The position numbers were made by a program, and so were the translations under genes. Positions 1 through 7,538 of a stretch of DNA of 64,000 nt are shown here, piece by piece; positions within the stretch are counted from its first letter, which is position 1; each line of letters begins with the position of its first letter. The DNA lies in the NCBI RefSeq assembly GCF_001592365.1, contig NZ_BCWU01000012.1:62001-126000 (forward strand), in the 5' to 3' direction. Below the pieces are notes generated by a model, which saw only the letters and a program-made list of their open reading frames with translations, was not told the DNA's origin and did not search any database. The stretch is from Gordonia hydrophobica NBRC 16057. GTDB taxonomy: Bacteria > Actinomycetota > Actinomycetes > Mycobacteriales > Mycobacteriaceae.

Positions 1-367
1 CGTAAGCGCCGACCGTCAGCGGCGGATCGTGCGCTAACGACGTTGCCCGCCACAGGGTTCCGAACACCTGCGCGGCCGCTGCGAAGTCGTCGGCCGCGTA
101 GCGGCGACCGTGTAATTGCAGTGCGGTGAAGCCCAGTTCCGACGCCAGCTCGGCGGCTTCGACGGCCGCTTTGTCGTTCACCACGAGGACGATGTCGAGC
201 GTTGCGTCGCCCGCGGCACGGGCCGCCTCGACGACCGTCTGCGCGACGTCCGCGCCCACGGCACGCGCACTGGTCTCGTTCATCACGACGCCGATCGCGT
301 CCGCGCCCGCGTCGACGGCGGCGTGCACCGCGTCGACCGTCTTGAGACCGCACACCTTCACGTACAT
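1..367 (-). CDS. TrpF-like phosphoribosylanthranilate isomerase family protein (partial)
   Basis: The gene runs off the left edge, leaving about 122 N-terminal codons. The protein opens MYVKVCGLK, matching the first beta strand of TrpF with its catalytic Cys, then shows GADAIGVVM and later LQLHG, both typical of the TrpF barrel. TrpF isomerises phosphoribosylanthranilate in tryptophan synthesis. The catalytic Asp lies beyond the edge and cannot be checked. No other trp gene is present, and actinobacteria usually use PriA for this step, so a related but different role is possible. It is divergent from the TetR gene at 481 and shares its promoter region. Confidence 0.7.
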   Translation of the reverse strand, partial: MYVKVCGLKTVDAVHAAVDAGADAIGVVMNETSARAVGADVAQTVVEAARAAGDATLDIVLVVNDKAAVEAAELASELGFTALQLHGRRYAADDFAAAAQVFGTLWRATSLAHDPPLTVGAY

Positions 368-431
368 GCCATCGAGGTTAGCGCGACCTCGATTTGATTA
401 CTCACCGGTAAGTCGTGCTACCGTCAGGGAA

Positions 432-447
432 ATAAGCGATCGCTTAT
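432..447. promoter_or_regulatory. Perfect 16-bp palindrome, likely TetR operator
   Basis: ATAAGCGATCGCTTAT is a perfect palindrome 33 bases before the TetR start at 481, in the region shared with the divergent TrpF-like gene. Size and position fit an autoregulatory TetR operator. Its core AGCGATCGCT recurs at 31081–31096 beside another regulator with a TetR half. Binding by the adjacent regulator is inference. Confidence 0.65.
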
Positions 448-480
448 AAATCTGTCGAGAAGATCGCCTGGAGGTGAACG

Positions 481-1092
481 ATGTCCGACGAGGCTGCGCA
501 CGCCGACCCGCTGAGCAAAGCGGAGCAGACCAAGCAGCGCCTCCGCATCGGTGCGATGGCGTCGTTCTCCGAACTCGGCTTCCACGGCACCAGCACGCGG
601 CACATCGCGACGGCCGCGGGCATGAGTCCGGCCGCGGTCTATGTGCACTACAAGTCCAAGGAAGAGCTCCTCTACCGCATCTCCAAGTTCGGCCACGAAG
701 CGATCCTCGCCGCGGTCCGCGAGGGCGCCGCGAGTTCCGAGCTCCCCGTCGAGCAACTCCGTGCCTTCGCCTACGCGCTGGCCAAGCATCACGCCGACGA
801 GCACGTCAGCGCCCGCGTCGTGAACTACGAACTGAATGCGCTCGAACCCGAACATCGCGCGGAGATCACTGCGCTGCGCATGCAGATCGACGACGTGGTC
901 GATGCGATTCTGCAGCGTGGCCTCGATCGCGGGGTGTTCCACACCCCGAATCCGCGGATGGCTGCGGTCGCGATCGTCGGCGGCTGCATCGACATCGCCC
1001 GCTGGTACCGCGACGGCGGTTCCTGGTCACCGGCCGACGTCGGCCAGTTCTACGCCGACTCCGCGCTCCGCATCGCGGGCGTGACCCCCTGA
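481..1092 (+). CDS. TetR/AcrR family transcriptional regulator
   Basis: A 203-residue one-domain regulator. Residues ~15–65 form the TetR helix-turn-helix (RIGAMASFSELGFHGTSTRHIATAAGMSP, then VYVHYKSKEELL, quoted in two parts). The C-terminal ligand domain ends with a RWYRDGG..SPADV stretch like that of acyl-CoA-responsive KstR2-type regulators. A GGAGGTGAACG ribosome site precedes the ATG. It is followed 40 bases later by an acyl-CoA dehydrogenase gene on the same strand, so a role in fatty-acid or side-chain catabolism is likely. The palindrome at 432–447 is its probable operator. The ligand is unknown. Confidence 0.88.
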   Translation: MSDEAAHADPLSKAEQTKQRLRIGAMASFSELGFHGTSTRHIATAAGMSPAAVYVHYKSKEELLYRISKFGHEAILAAVREGAASSELPVEQLRAFAYALAKHHADEHVSARVVNYELNALEPEHRAEITALRMQIDDVVDAILQRGLDRGVFHTPNPRMAAVAIVGGCIDIARWYRDGGSWSPADVGQFYADSALRIAGVTP

Positions 1093-1132
1093 ATCCCCTC
1101 ACCATCTGTCCACCAATGAAGGAGGTGGCGCC

Positions 1133-2290
1133 GTGCGCCGCGAAATCTACAACGAAGACCACGAAGCGTTCCGCAAGACAGTGCGCGCGTTCATCGAGAG
1201 CGAGATCGTACCGGTGTACGACCAGTGGCTCGAGAACGGCATCGTGCCGCGCGACTTCTACCTGAAGGTCGGCGAGCTCGGCCTGTTCGGCATCGAGATC
1301 CCGGAAGAGTTCGGCGGCGCAGGCATCGACTCCTACAAGTTCGAGGCCGTCACCACCGAGGAAATGGCCCGTGCAGGCGTCAGCCTCGGCGGCAGCGCGG
1401 CACACATCCCGCTGTGCCTTCCCTACCTGCTCAAGCACGCCAACGACGAGCAGAAGGGTCGCTGGCTTCCGGGCATGGCGTCCGGTGAGCTGATGTGGGC
1501 CATCGCGATGACCGAGCCGGGCACCGGCTCCGACCTCGCAGGCATGCGCACCACCGCGAAGCTGTCGGAGGACGGCTCGCACTACGTCCTCAACGGCGCG
1601 AAGACGTTCATCACCGGCGGCGTCAACGCCGACCGGGTGATCGTCTGTGCCCGCACCTCGGCGCCTAGCGAGACCGACCGCCGTTTCGGCATCACGCTCC
1701 TCGTCGTCGACACCAAGGCCGAGGGCTACGCCGTCGGCCGCAAGCTCGACAAGCTGGGTCTGCGCACCTCCGACACCGCCGAGCTCTCGTTCACCGACGT
1801 CAAGGTTCCCGTCGAGGATCTGCTCGGCGAGGAGAACCAGGGCTTCTACTACCTGGGCCAGCACCTGCCGCGCGAGCGCCTGTCGATCGCTCAGTCCGCG
1901 TATGCGCAGGGCGCCGCCGCCATCCGCTTCGCGAAGGAGTACACGCAGGAGCGCAACGTCTTCGGCAAGCCGGTCGCCTCGTTCCAGAACACCAAGTTCG
2001 AGCTCGCCGCCTGCAAGGCGAAGGTCGACGCGATGGAAGCCGTCGTCGACCGCTGCCTCGAGGCCTACGACCGCAAAGAACTGTCTGCCGCCGACGCCGC
2101 GTCGGCCAAGTTGTTCTGCACCGAGGCCGCTGCCGACGTGATCGACCGTTGCCTCCAGCTCCACGGCGGCTACGGCTACATGAACGAGTACCCGATCGCC
2201 CGCCTGTACGCCGACAACCGCGTCAACCGCATCTACGGCGGCACCAGCGAGGTCATGCGCTCAATCATCGCCAAGGACATGGGCCTGTAG
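1133..2290 (+). CDS. Acyl-CoA dehydrogenase family protein
   Basis: 385 residues, the usual length for a medium/short-chain FAD acyl-CoA dehydrogenase. MAMTEPGTGSD-type flavin/substrate motif is seen as AIAMTEPGTGSDLAGM around residue 125, and the C-terminal YGYMNEYPIARLYADNRV stretch with GGTSEVMRSIIA is the family signature. It should oxidise an acyl-CoA to the trans-2-enoyl-CoA and pass electrons to ETF. The start is GTG with GAAGGAGGTG just upstream. It follows the TetR gene by 40 bases and probably shares its transcript. Chain length or substrate cannot be told from sequence; ring or branched substrates remain possible. Confidence 0.88.
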   Translation: MRREIYNEDHEAFRKTVRAFIESEIVPVYDQWLENGIVPRDFYLKVGELGLFGIEIPEEFGGAGIDSYKFEAVTTEEMARAGVSLGGSAAHIPLCLPYLLKHANDEQKGRWLPGMASGELMWAIAMTEPGTGSDLAGMRTTAKLSEDGSHYVLNGAKTFITGGVNADRVIVCARTSAPSETDRRFGITLLVVDTKAEGYAVGRKLDKLGLRTSDTAELSFTDVKVPVEDLLGEENQGFYYLGQHLPRERLSIAQSAYAQGAAAIRFAKEYTQERNVFGKPVASFQNTKFELAACKAKVDAMEAVVDRCLEAYDRKELSAADAASAKLFCTEAAADVIDRCLQLHGGYGYMNEYPIARLYADNRVNRIYGGTSEVMRSIIAKDMGL

Positions 2291-2317
2291 GTCTCGTCCG
2301 TCCTTCGGCCAAGGCCG

Positions 2318-2323
2318 TAGGCT
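2318..2323 (+). promoter_or_regulatory. -10 element for a leaderless GTG start
   Basis: TAGGCT lies 7 bases before the GTG at 2331, the spacing expected when transcription starts at or next to the start codon. No ribosome binding site is visible. Confidence 0.4.
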
Positions 2324-2330
2324 CGGCACG

Positions 2331-3752
2331 GTGAGCCATCGCCTGCCGGAACCCGAGCCGACGCAGAACCCGACTCCGCCGCGCGCGGAACGGTCCCCCT
2401 CCGGACCCGTTCCTCGCGCGGCGGCGTCGTCGCACCATCACCACCATGACCACGGTGGCGAGCTCCCCGGCCAACTGGCCCGGTATGCGAAGCCGGTGGT
2501 GGTCGCCATCCTGGTGGCCGCGGCCGTCGCGGTCGGCATCGGCGCCATCGCCCTGTGGCCCAGTCACGCCGAGCGACCGATTCCCATGCAGTTCCGGTCG
2601 GTCACCGGCGGACCCATCCAGACCTTCGACGCCGAGGTGGTGTCCCAGCGCAAAGCCGACTGCTCGGCGCCGTCGGTCGGCGTCGCGTCGCCCGACCTGC
2701 CGACGCTCCCGGCGGAGCAGGGCCCGTGCCGCGCGTCCACACTTCAGCTGACCTCCGGCCCGGACCGTGACAAGTACGTGCTCCTGATGGTGGCGACCAA
2801 TGCCTCGCAGACCGGTGCCGACTCCACCATGCCCGGCACCGTGGCCGCCACGACCGGTGCGCCCGACGACCCGCAGCCCGGTCAACCGAAGCTCGAGGTC
2901 AACGACAAGATCCGGGTGACCTCGGTTCCGGGGCCGGACGGCCGCGCGCTGTACTCCTTCTACGACTACCAGCGCGGAACCTCCATCATCGGCTGGGCGA
3001 TCGCCTTCATTCTCGCGATCGTCGCGGTCGCGACCTGGCGCGGCGCTCGCGCGATCGCCGCGTTGGCGGTGGCGTTCGCCGTACTCGGCTTCTTCACCCT
3101 GCCGTCCGTGCTCGACGGAAACTCGGTGGTGGCCGTCGCTGTCGTCTCGGCGGCCGCCATCCTCTTCGTCGTCCTCTATCTGGCACACGGTTTCAGCATG
3201 CGCACCAGTTCGGCTCTCCTGGGCACTCTGGCGTCCCTCCTGCTCGCCGTGCTGTTGAGCGCGTTGGCGATCGCGACGATGAGCCTCACCGGCCTCTCCA
3301 CCGAGTCCACCGCCAGCCTGCAGGTGTACCAGGGAACCATCTCACTGAACGGGCTCCTCCTGGCCGGCTTCGTCATCGGCACCATCGGCGTCCTGAACGA
3401 CGTGACCATCACTCAGGCGTCGGCGACCTTCGAGCTCGCCGCGATGCCGGGCCAAACCCGCGCGACCGCGTTCCGCGCGGCGATGCGCGTGGGTCGCGAC
3501 CACATCGCCTCCACCGTGTACACGCTGGTGTTCGCCTACGCGGGCAGCGCGCTGCCGCTGCTGTTGCTGTTCTCCGTGGCCGGCCAGCCGTTCGGATCGC
3601 TGATCACCAGCGAGGAGGTCGCAATCGAACTGGCCCGCGCCTTCGTCGGCGGCATCGCGATCGCGGGCAGCGTGCCCCTCACGACGGCGATCGCCGCGAT
3701 GCTGGTCGTGCCCGGCGCAGCGGCGACGCGCACCGCATCCGCGGCGTCGTGA
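2331..3752 (+). CDS. YibE/F-like family multi-pass membrane protein
   Basis: 473 residues. The N-terminus is Pro-rich and carries a cytosolic His cluster SSHHHHHDHGG near residue 35 before the first membrane segment (~50–75). A soluble outer domain (~85–215) is followed by at least seven hydrophobic segments. IGVLNDVTITQASATFELAA in the C-terminal half is characteristic of the YibE/F family. The biochemical role of this family is not established; a transport function is often proposed. The His-rich tail could bind metal, which is my inference. It starts 40 bases after the acyl-CoA dehydrogenase but has its own candidate leaderless promoter. Confidence 0.8.
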   Translation: MSHRLPEPEPTQNPTPPRAERSPSGPVPRAAASSHHHHHDHGGELPGQLARYAKPVVVAILVAAAVAVGIGAIALWPSHAERPIPMQFRSVTGGPIQTFDAEVVSQRKADCSAPSVGVASPDLPTLPAEQGPCRASTLQLTSGPDRDKYVLLMVATNASQTGADSTMPGTVAATTGAPDDPQPGQPKLEVNDKIRVTSVPGPDGRALYSFYDYQRGTSIIGWAIAFILAIVAVATWRGARAIAALAVAFAVLGFFTLPSVLDGNSVVAVAVVSAAAILFVVLYLAHGFSMRTSSALLGTLASLLLAVLLSALAIATMSLTGLSTESTASLQVYQGTISLNGLLLAGFVIGTIGVLNDVTITQASATFELAAMPGQTRATAFRAAMRVGRDHIASTVYTLVFAYAGSALPLLLLFSVAGQPFGSLITSEEVAIELARAFVGGIAIAGSVPLTTAIAAMLVVPGAAATRTASAAS

Positions 3753-3818
3753 CGACCGCCATGCCCGCGGCCCGTTCATGACGCCTGTCACCCGCCCTTG
3801 CGTCAAATGTGGGACTGA

Positions 3819-3832
3819 CTAACAATCGTTAG
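3819..3832. promoter_or_regulatory. Operator-like palindrome at the mmpL start
   Basis: CTAACAATCGTTAG (arms CTAAC/GTTAG) ends one base before the ATG at 3834, so a bound repressor would block transcription or start. AACAAT inside it can serve as the -10 of a leaderless transcript. The TetR gene at 6090 in the same operon is the likely ligand. Confidence 0.55.
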
Positions 3833-3833
3833 C

Positions 3834-6080
3834 ATGTCATCCATCTTGTACCGCGTCGGACGGTTCTCATTCCGGCACAAGTGGTGGGTCCTGGTCGGCT
3901 GGCTCGCCGCGCTCGTCGTGGTCGCAGGCTCCGTCAGTGCTCTCCAGCCTAAGTTCTCCCAGGACTTCGATCTGCCCGGCACCGACGGCGGCATCGCCAT
4001 GGAGCAGATGCAGGAGTACTTCCCCCAGCTGAGCAGTCAGATGGAGAAGCCGACCACCACCGTCGTGGTTCAGGCCGACGACGGACTGGCCAAGCACGCC
4101 GAGGCCATCGACGCGCTCGTCGGCGACCTCAAGAAACTCGACAAGGCCGAGCCGGACACCATCGTCAGCCCACTTGCCGTCGCCGCCGCGCAGCCGCAGC
4201 TGGCCGCGACGGTCATCGGCGACGACGGCCGCGTGGGACTCATCAGCGTCTCGCAGTCGGTGAACATGATGGATGTCGACGTCGAGTTGAAGAACCAGCT
4301 CGTCGACACCCTGGCCGAGCACCGCGGCGACGGCCTCAACGTCGAGGCGATGGGCGGCGTCATGTCGTCCATGGAGCCGGCAGGCAAAGCCGAGCTGATC
4401 GGCTTCGCCATCGCGTTCGTCGTCATGATCATCGCGTTCGGCGCCTTGGTCGCCGCCTTCATCCCGCTCGTCACCGGCCTCGTCGGCGTCGGCCTCACCA
4501 TGATGCTGGTGACGTTGAGCGCTGAGGTCCTCTCGATCAACCAGGCGGCCACCGCGATCATCACGATGCTCGGCATCGCCGTCTGCATCGACTACTCGCT
4601 GTTCGTGGTCTCGCGCTATCGGTCCGAGGTCAATCGCGGCGGCGCCCGGGAGGACGCGGCCGGTCGTGCCGTCGGCACCGCGGGTTCGGCGGTCGTCTTC
4701 GCAGGGCTCACGGTCATCATCGCCGTCGCCGCCCTGATGGTGATCGGCATCCCGATCATCACCCAGATGGGTCTGGGCGCCGCCGTGGCCATCCTGGTCG
4801 CCGTCTGCGCCGCACTGACCTTCATCCCGGCACTGCTCGGTGCGTTCGGTCGCTTCGCGTTCACCCCGCGGATTCCGTGGATCAAGCACGCCGAAGAGCA
4901 CCCCACCGCCGACAGCCTGGGCGTGAAGTTCGGTCGTCAGCTCGTCAAGCGACCGATCCCGTTCGTCGTCGCCGCACTGGCGATCCTGATCGCCGCAGCC
5001 ATCCCGATGAAGGGCATGCAGCTGGGCATGGACACCACGACCGACGATCAAGTGGCCGCGCAGAAGCTCATCTCGAAGGGCTTCGGCGAAGGCGTCGGCG
5101 GCCAGCTCATGGTGGTCCTGCACACCGAGGAGGGCACCATCGACGACGCTGCGAACACCGCGGTCGCCGAGATCCAGGCCATGCCCGGCGTGGAGAGCCC
5201 GCAGACCCTCCGATGGATGGGCAACGGCGCCGACCTCCAGAACCCGAACGCGAATGCGAACTCGGCGATGATCACGGTGACGCCGATCAGCTCACCGTCG
5301 TCGGAGGAGACGCACGACCTCGTCGAGAAGATCCGCGCGACGTCGGACGCGATCGGTGAGAAGGGCGCCGAGATCCATGTCGGCGGTCAGACCGCGATCC
5401 TGTCGGACCTCTCCGCCAAGCTCGACAAGGCACTGATCCCGTACTTGATCGTCGTCGTCGGCCTGGCGTTCCTGATCATGATCGGCGTGTTCCGCTCGAT
5501 CCTGGTTCCGCTGATCGGCACGCTCGGCTTCATCTTCTCGATGATCGCCACGTTCGGCATCACCACGGCCATCTTCACCGACGGCGCCTTCGGCCTCATC
5601 GACCACACCAAGCCGCTGATCTCGTTCCTCCCGATCTTCTTGATCGGCGTCGTGTTCGGCCTCGCGATGGACTACCAGGTGTTCCTGGTGACGCGCATGC
5701 GCGAGGAGTTCATGCACGGCATGAGCGCGAAGGATGCGATCGTCGCAGGTTACCGCCACGGTTCCCGCGTCGTCGTCTCCGCAGCGATCATCATGATCAG
5801 CGTCTTCGCGGCGTTCATGCTCTCGCCGGACACCACCGCTAAGATGATGGGCTTCGCCCTCGCGATCGCCGTCTTCTTCGACGCCTTCCTGGTCCGCATG
5901 ATCATCGTGCCCGGTGTCTTGGCCATGCTCGGCGAGCGCGCCTGGGGCCTGCCGCAGTGGCTCGACAAGCTGGTCATCAACTTCGACATCGAGGGCGAGA
6001 AGGTCCGCAACCGCGGCCTCCCCGCCGAGGGGTCCTCGACGCTCGAGAATCCTGAGCCGACGCCGACGGGCGCGGCATAG
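3834..6080 (+). CDS. MMPL family RND transporter
   Basis: 748 residues with the MmpL/RND plan: one N-terminal membrane helix (RHKWWVLVGWLAALVVVAG), an outer loop, a block of five to six helices (~185–375), a second outer loop, and a second helix block (~525–710). ITMLGIAVCIDYSLFVVSRYR and GVVFGLAMDYQVFLVTRMRE are the paired transmembrane motifs that carry the proton-relay Asp–Tyr pairs in this family. Proton-driven export of lipids or drugs across the inner membrane is expected; the cargo is unknown. A TetR gene follows after 9 bases, so the two form an operon, probably repressed through 3819–3832. Confidence 0.92.
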   Translation: MSSILYRVGRFSFRHKWWVLVGWLAALVVVAGSVSALQPKFSQDFDLPGTDGGIAMEQMQEYFPQLSSQMEKPTTTVVVQADDGLAKHAEAIDALVGDLKKLDKAEPDTIVSPLAVAAAQPQLAATVIGDDGRVGLISVSQSVNMMDVDVELKNQLVDTLAEHRGDGLNVEAMGGVMSSMEPAGKAELIGFAIAFVVMIIAFGALVAAFIPLVTGLVGVGLTMMLVTLSAEVLSINQAATAIITMLGIAVCIDYSLFVVSRYRSEVNRGGAREDAAGRAVGTAGSAVVFAGLTVIIAVAALMVIGIPIITQMGLGAAVAILVAVCAALTFIPALLGAFGRFAFTPRIPWIKHAEEHPTADSLGVKFGRQLVKRPIPFVVAALAILIAAAIPMKGMQLGMDTTTDDQVAAQKLISKGFGEGVGGQLMVVLHTEEGTIDDAANTAVAEIQAMPGVESPQTLRWMGNGADLQNPNANANSAMITVTPISSPSSEETHDLVEKIRATSDAIGEKGAEIHVGGQTAILSDLSAKLDKALIPYLIVVVGLAFLIMIGVFRSILVPLIGTLGFIFSMIATFGITTAIFTDGAFGLIDHTKPLISFLPIFLIGVVFGLAMDYQVFLVTRMREEFMHGMSAKDAIVAGYRHGSRVVVSAAIIMISVFAAFMLSPDTTAKMMGFALAIAVFFDAFLVRMIIVPGVLAMLGERAWGLPQWLDKLVINFDIEGEKVRNRGLPAEGSSTLENPEPTPTGAA

Positions 6081-6089
6081 GATCCGACG

Positions 6090-6713
6090 ATGAGCAGCAA
6101 TCCCACCGCCGCGGCCCCGGGGACCTCCCCGGGGCCGCGGCCCGGCTTGCGCGAGCGGCAGAAGGCTCAGACCCGCGCGGACATTCGCGCGGCCGCGCTC
6201 ACGCTCTTCACCGAGAACGGCTACGAGGCCACCACGGTCGCGCAGATCGCCGAGGCCGCCAACGTCTCGCACACCACCTTCTTCCGCTACTTCCAGTCCA
6301 AGGAACAGGTGATCATCTCCGACGACCTCGACGATCAACGCGACGCCCTGCTGCGCGAGGTTCCGCGCGGGCTGGGCAAGTTCGCGATGATCCGCGAACT
6401 CATCACACGGATGTACAACACCGCGATGGCCGACCCGTGGGCCAGCGATCCCGAACGACATCGGCTGCTGCATACCGAACCAGCCCTGCGTGCCGTGTAC
6501 CAGTTGGAATCCGATCGCATCATCTCCACGGCGACGCAGTACCTGAGCGATTACCTCGGCGTCGAGCACGACGATCCGCACCTGCTGGTCTTCGTCGCCG
6601 CCGTCTCAGGCGTGATGTTCCACCTGGCCGATCTCGATGATCCCGCCGAACTGCCTCTCGACCGTCTCATGGAGGCGCTGGACATGATGGAGGCGGGCTT
6701 CCCGCTGCCGTAG
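6090..6713 (+). CDS. TetR family regulator of the upstream MMPL transporter
   Basis: 207 residues. After a Pro/Gly-rich tail, the DNA-binding domain spans ~20–70 (TLFTENGYEATTVAQIAEAA, then VSHTTFFRYFQSKEQVI), followed by a helical ligand domain. Position 9 bases after the MMPL gene, and a palindrome on the MMPL start, point to a drug- or lipid-sensing repressor of its own operon. The first codons lie in an all-GC 15-bp hairpin (6108–6141) that may restrain translation. The inducer is unknown. Confidence 0.87.
   Translation: MSSNPTAAAPGTSPGPRPGLRERQKAQTRADIRAAALTLFTENGYEATTVAQIAEAANVSHTTFFRYFQSKEQVIISDDLDDQRDALLREVPRGLGKFAMIRELITRMYNTAMADPWASDPERHRLLHTEPALRAVYQLESDRIISTATQYLSDYLGVEHDDPHLLVFVAAVSGVMFHLADLDDPAELPLDRLMEALDMMEAGFPLP
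6108..6141 (+). promoter_or_regulatory. 15-bp all-GC hairpin in the 5' coding region of tetR
   Basis: Arms 6108–6122 and 6127–6141 are perfectly complementary (GCCGCGGCCCCGGGG and its complement) with a four-base loop ACCT. It starts 18 bases after the TetR start codon, inside the operon mRNA. Such a stable stem could reduce translation or transcript passage into tetR; that effect is inferred. Confidence 0.6.
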
Positions 6714-6760
6714 CGGTCGTGCTCGTCCGCGACCGGGCTTCGTCGGCCGGAATCCCGACG

Positions 6761-6766
6761 TACGCT
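6761..6766 (+). promoter_or_regulatory. -10 element for a leaderless GTG start
   Basis: TACGCT is followed by six bases and then GTG at 6773. The same TACGCT–6 nt–GTG layout is found at 54616, supporting this start over the upstream GTG at 6719. Confidence 0.5.
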
Positions 6767-6772
6767 GATCGT

Positions 6773-7468
6773 GTGAGTGACATCGTGAGCGCTGTTGTCG
6801 ACCACTGGTGGCTGATCTTCGTGTTCGGCGGAGCGATCGGCGGCGCGGCGCGTGCGGTCGGCGCATGGAACGAACGGCGCGCACAGCGCCGCCTCGAGCG
6901 GTTTCGGATCAAGCAGGAGACCAAGGTCGCGGTGGCCCAGGCGCAGAGTCAGGGACGGGTCGACGCCGAGTCGGTCCAGCGGGAACTCCAGCGCGCCGTC
7001 GCCGCCCATCAAGCTGCCGACGACCGCTGGTTCGCGTACGAGATCGATCTCTCGACGATCCTCGACTACCCGATGCTCGTCGACATGCGCGAGCCGCTGA
7101 CCGTCGCTTTCCACCGTGCACGCGGCCGCGCCGACCTCCTGCGTCCGACCGGCGAATCGGCGTCGTCGCCGGCCGCCGTCGAGCAATACCGCGATGCGGT
7201 GCACGACTACAGCACGGCGCTCGCAGTCGCCGAGGACGAGGCCCACCGACGCAAGCGCGGCGATTTCGACCGCGCTGATCAGCAGCGTCTCACACGCGCG
7301 CAACGGCTCCTCGACCTCGCGAGCAACGACGCCGCCAGCCCGCAGGAACGACAGCAGGCGTACAGGCGGGCCCGGCGAGAGCTCGACGGCCTGATCGACC
7401 TGCCCGCCGCGGGGGCCGCCGAGTTGGAGCGGAACTTGCAGCTCGCACTCGGCTCGGGCGACGACTGA
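6773..7468 (+). CDS. Hypothetical protein with one N-terminal membrane helix
   Basis: 231 residues from the GTG at 6773; an in-frame GTG at 6719 would add 18 poorly fitting residues. Residues ~8–25 (DHWWLIFVFGGAIGGAARAV) form one membrane segment. The rest is hydrophilic, highly charged and likely helical (ERRAQRRLERFRIKQETKVA and later Arg/Gln-rich stretches), facing the cytosol. I do not recognise a family. The gene sits between an MMPL operon and a Ser/Thr kinase on the same strand; being a kinase partner is only a possibility. Confidence 0.72.
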   Translation: MSDIVSAVVDHWWLIFVFGGAIGGAARAVGAWNERRAQRRLERFRIKQETKVAVAQAQSQGRVDAESVQRELQRAVAAHQAADDRWFAYEIDLSTILDYPMLVDMREPLTVAFHRARGRADLLRPTGESASSPAAVEQYRDAVHDYSTALAVAEDEAHRRKRGDFDRADQQRLTRAQRLLDLASNDAASPQERQQAYRRARRELDGLIDLPAAGAAELERNLQLALGSGDD

Positions 7469-7494
7469 TCACTGAACAGAGCGTCGGCATGGCT

Positions 7495-7500
7495 TAGGGT
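7495..7500 (+). promoter_or_regulatory. Putative -10 box of the kinase gene
   Basis: TAGGGT lies 38 bases upstream of the kinase ATG. The same hexamer precedes the gene at 43516. No convincing -35 was found. Confidence 0.35.
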
Positions 7501-7538
7501 CGATCGGGACAACTCGCTGATCGACGAATGGACATCGG

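Noticed and set aside
432..447. HIP1-like GCGATCGC element
   Set aside because: That highly iterated octamer is a cyanobacterial feature; here the symmetry extends to 16 bases in a promoter beside a TetR gene, so an operator is preferred.
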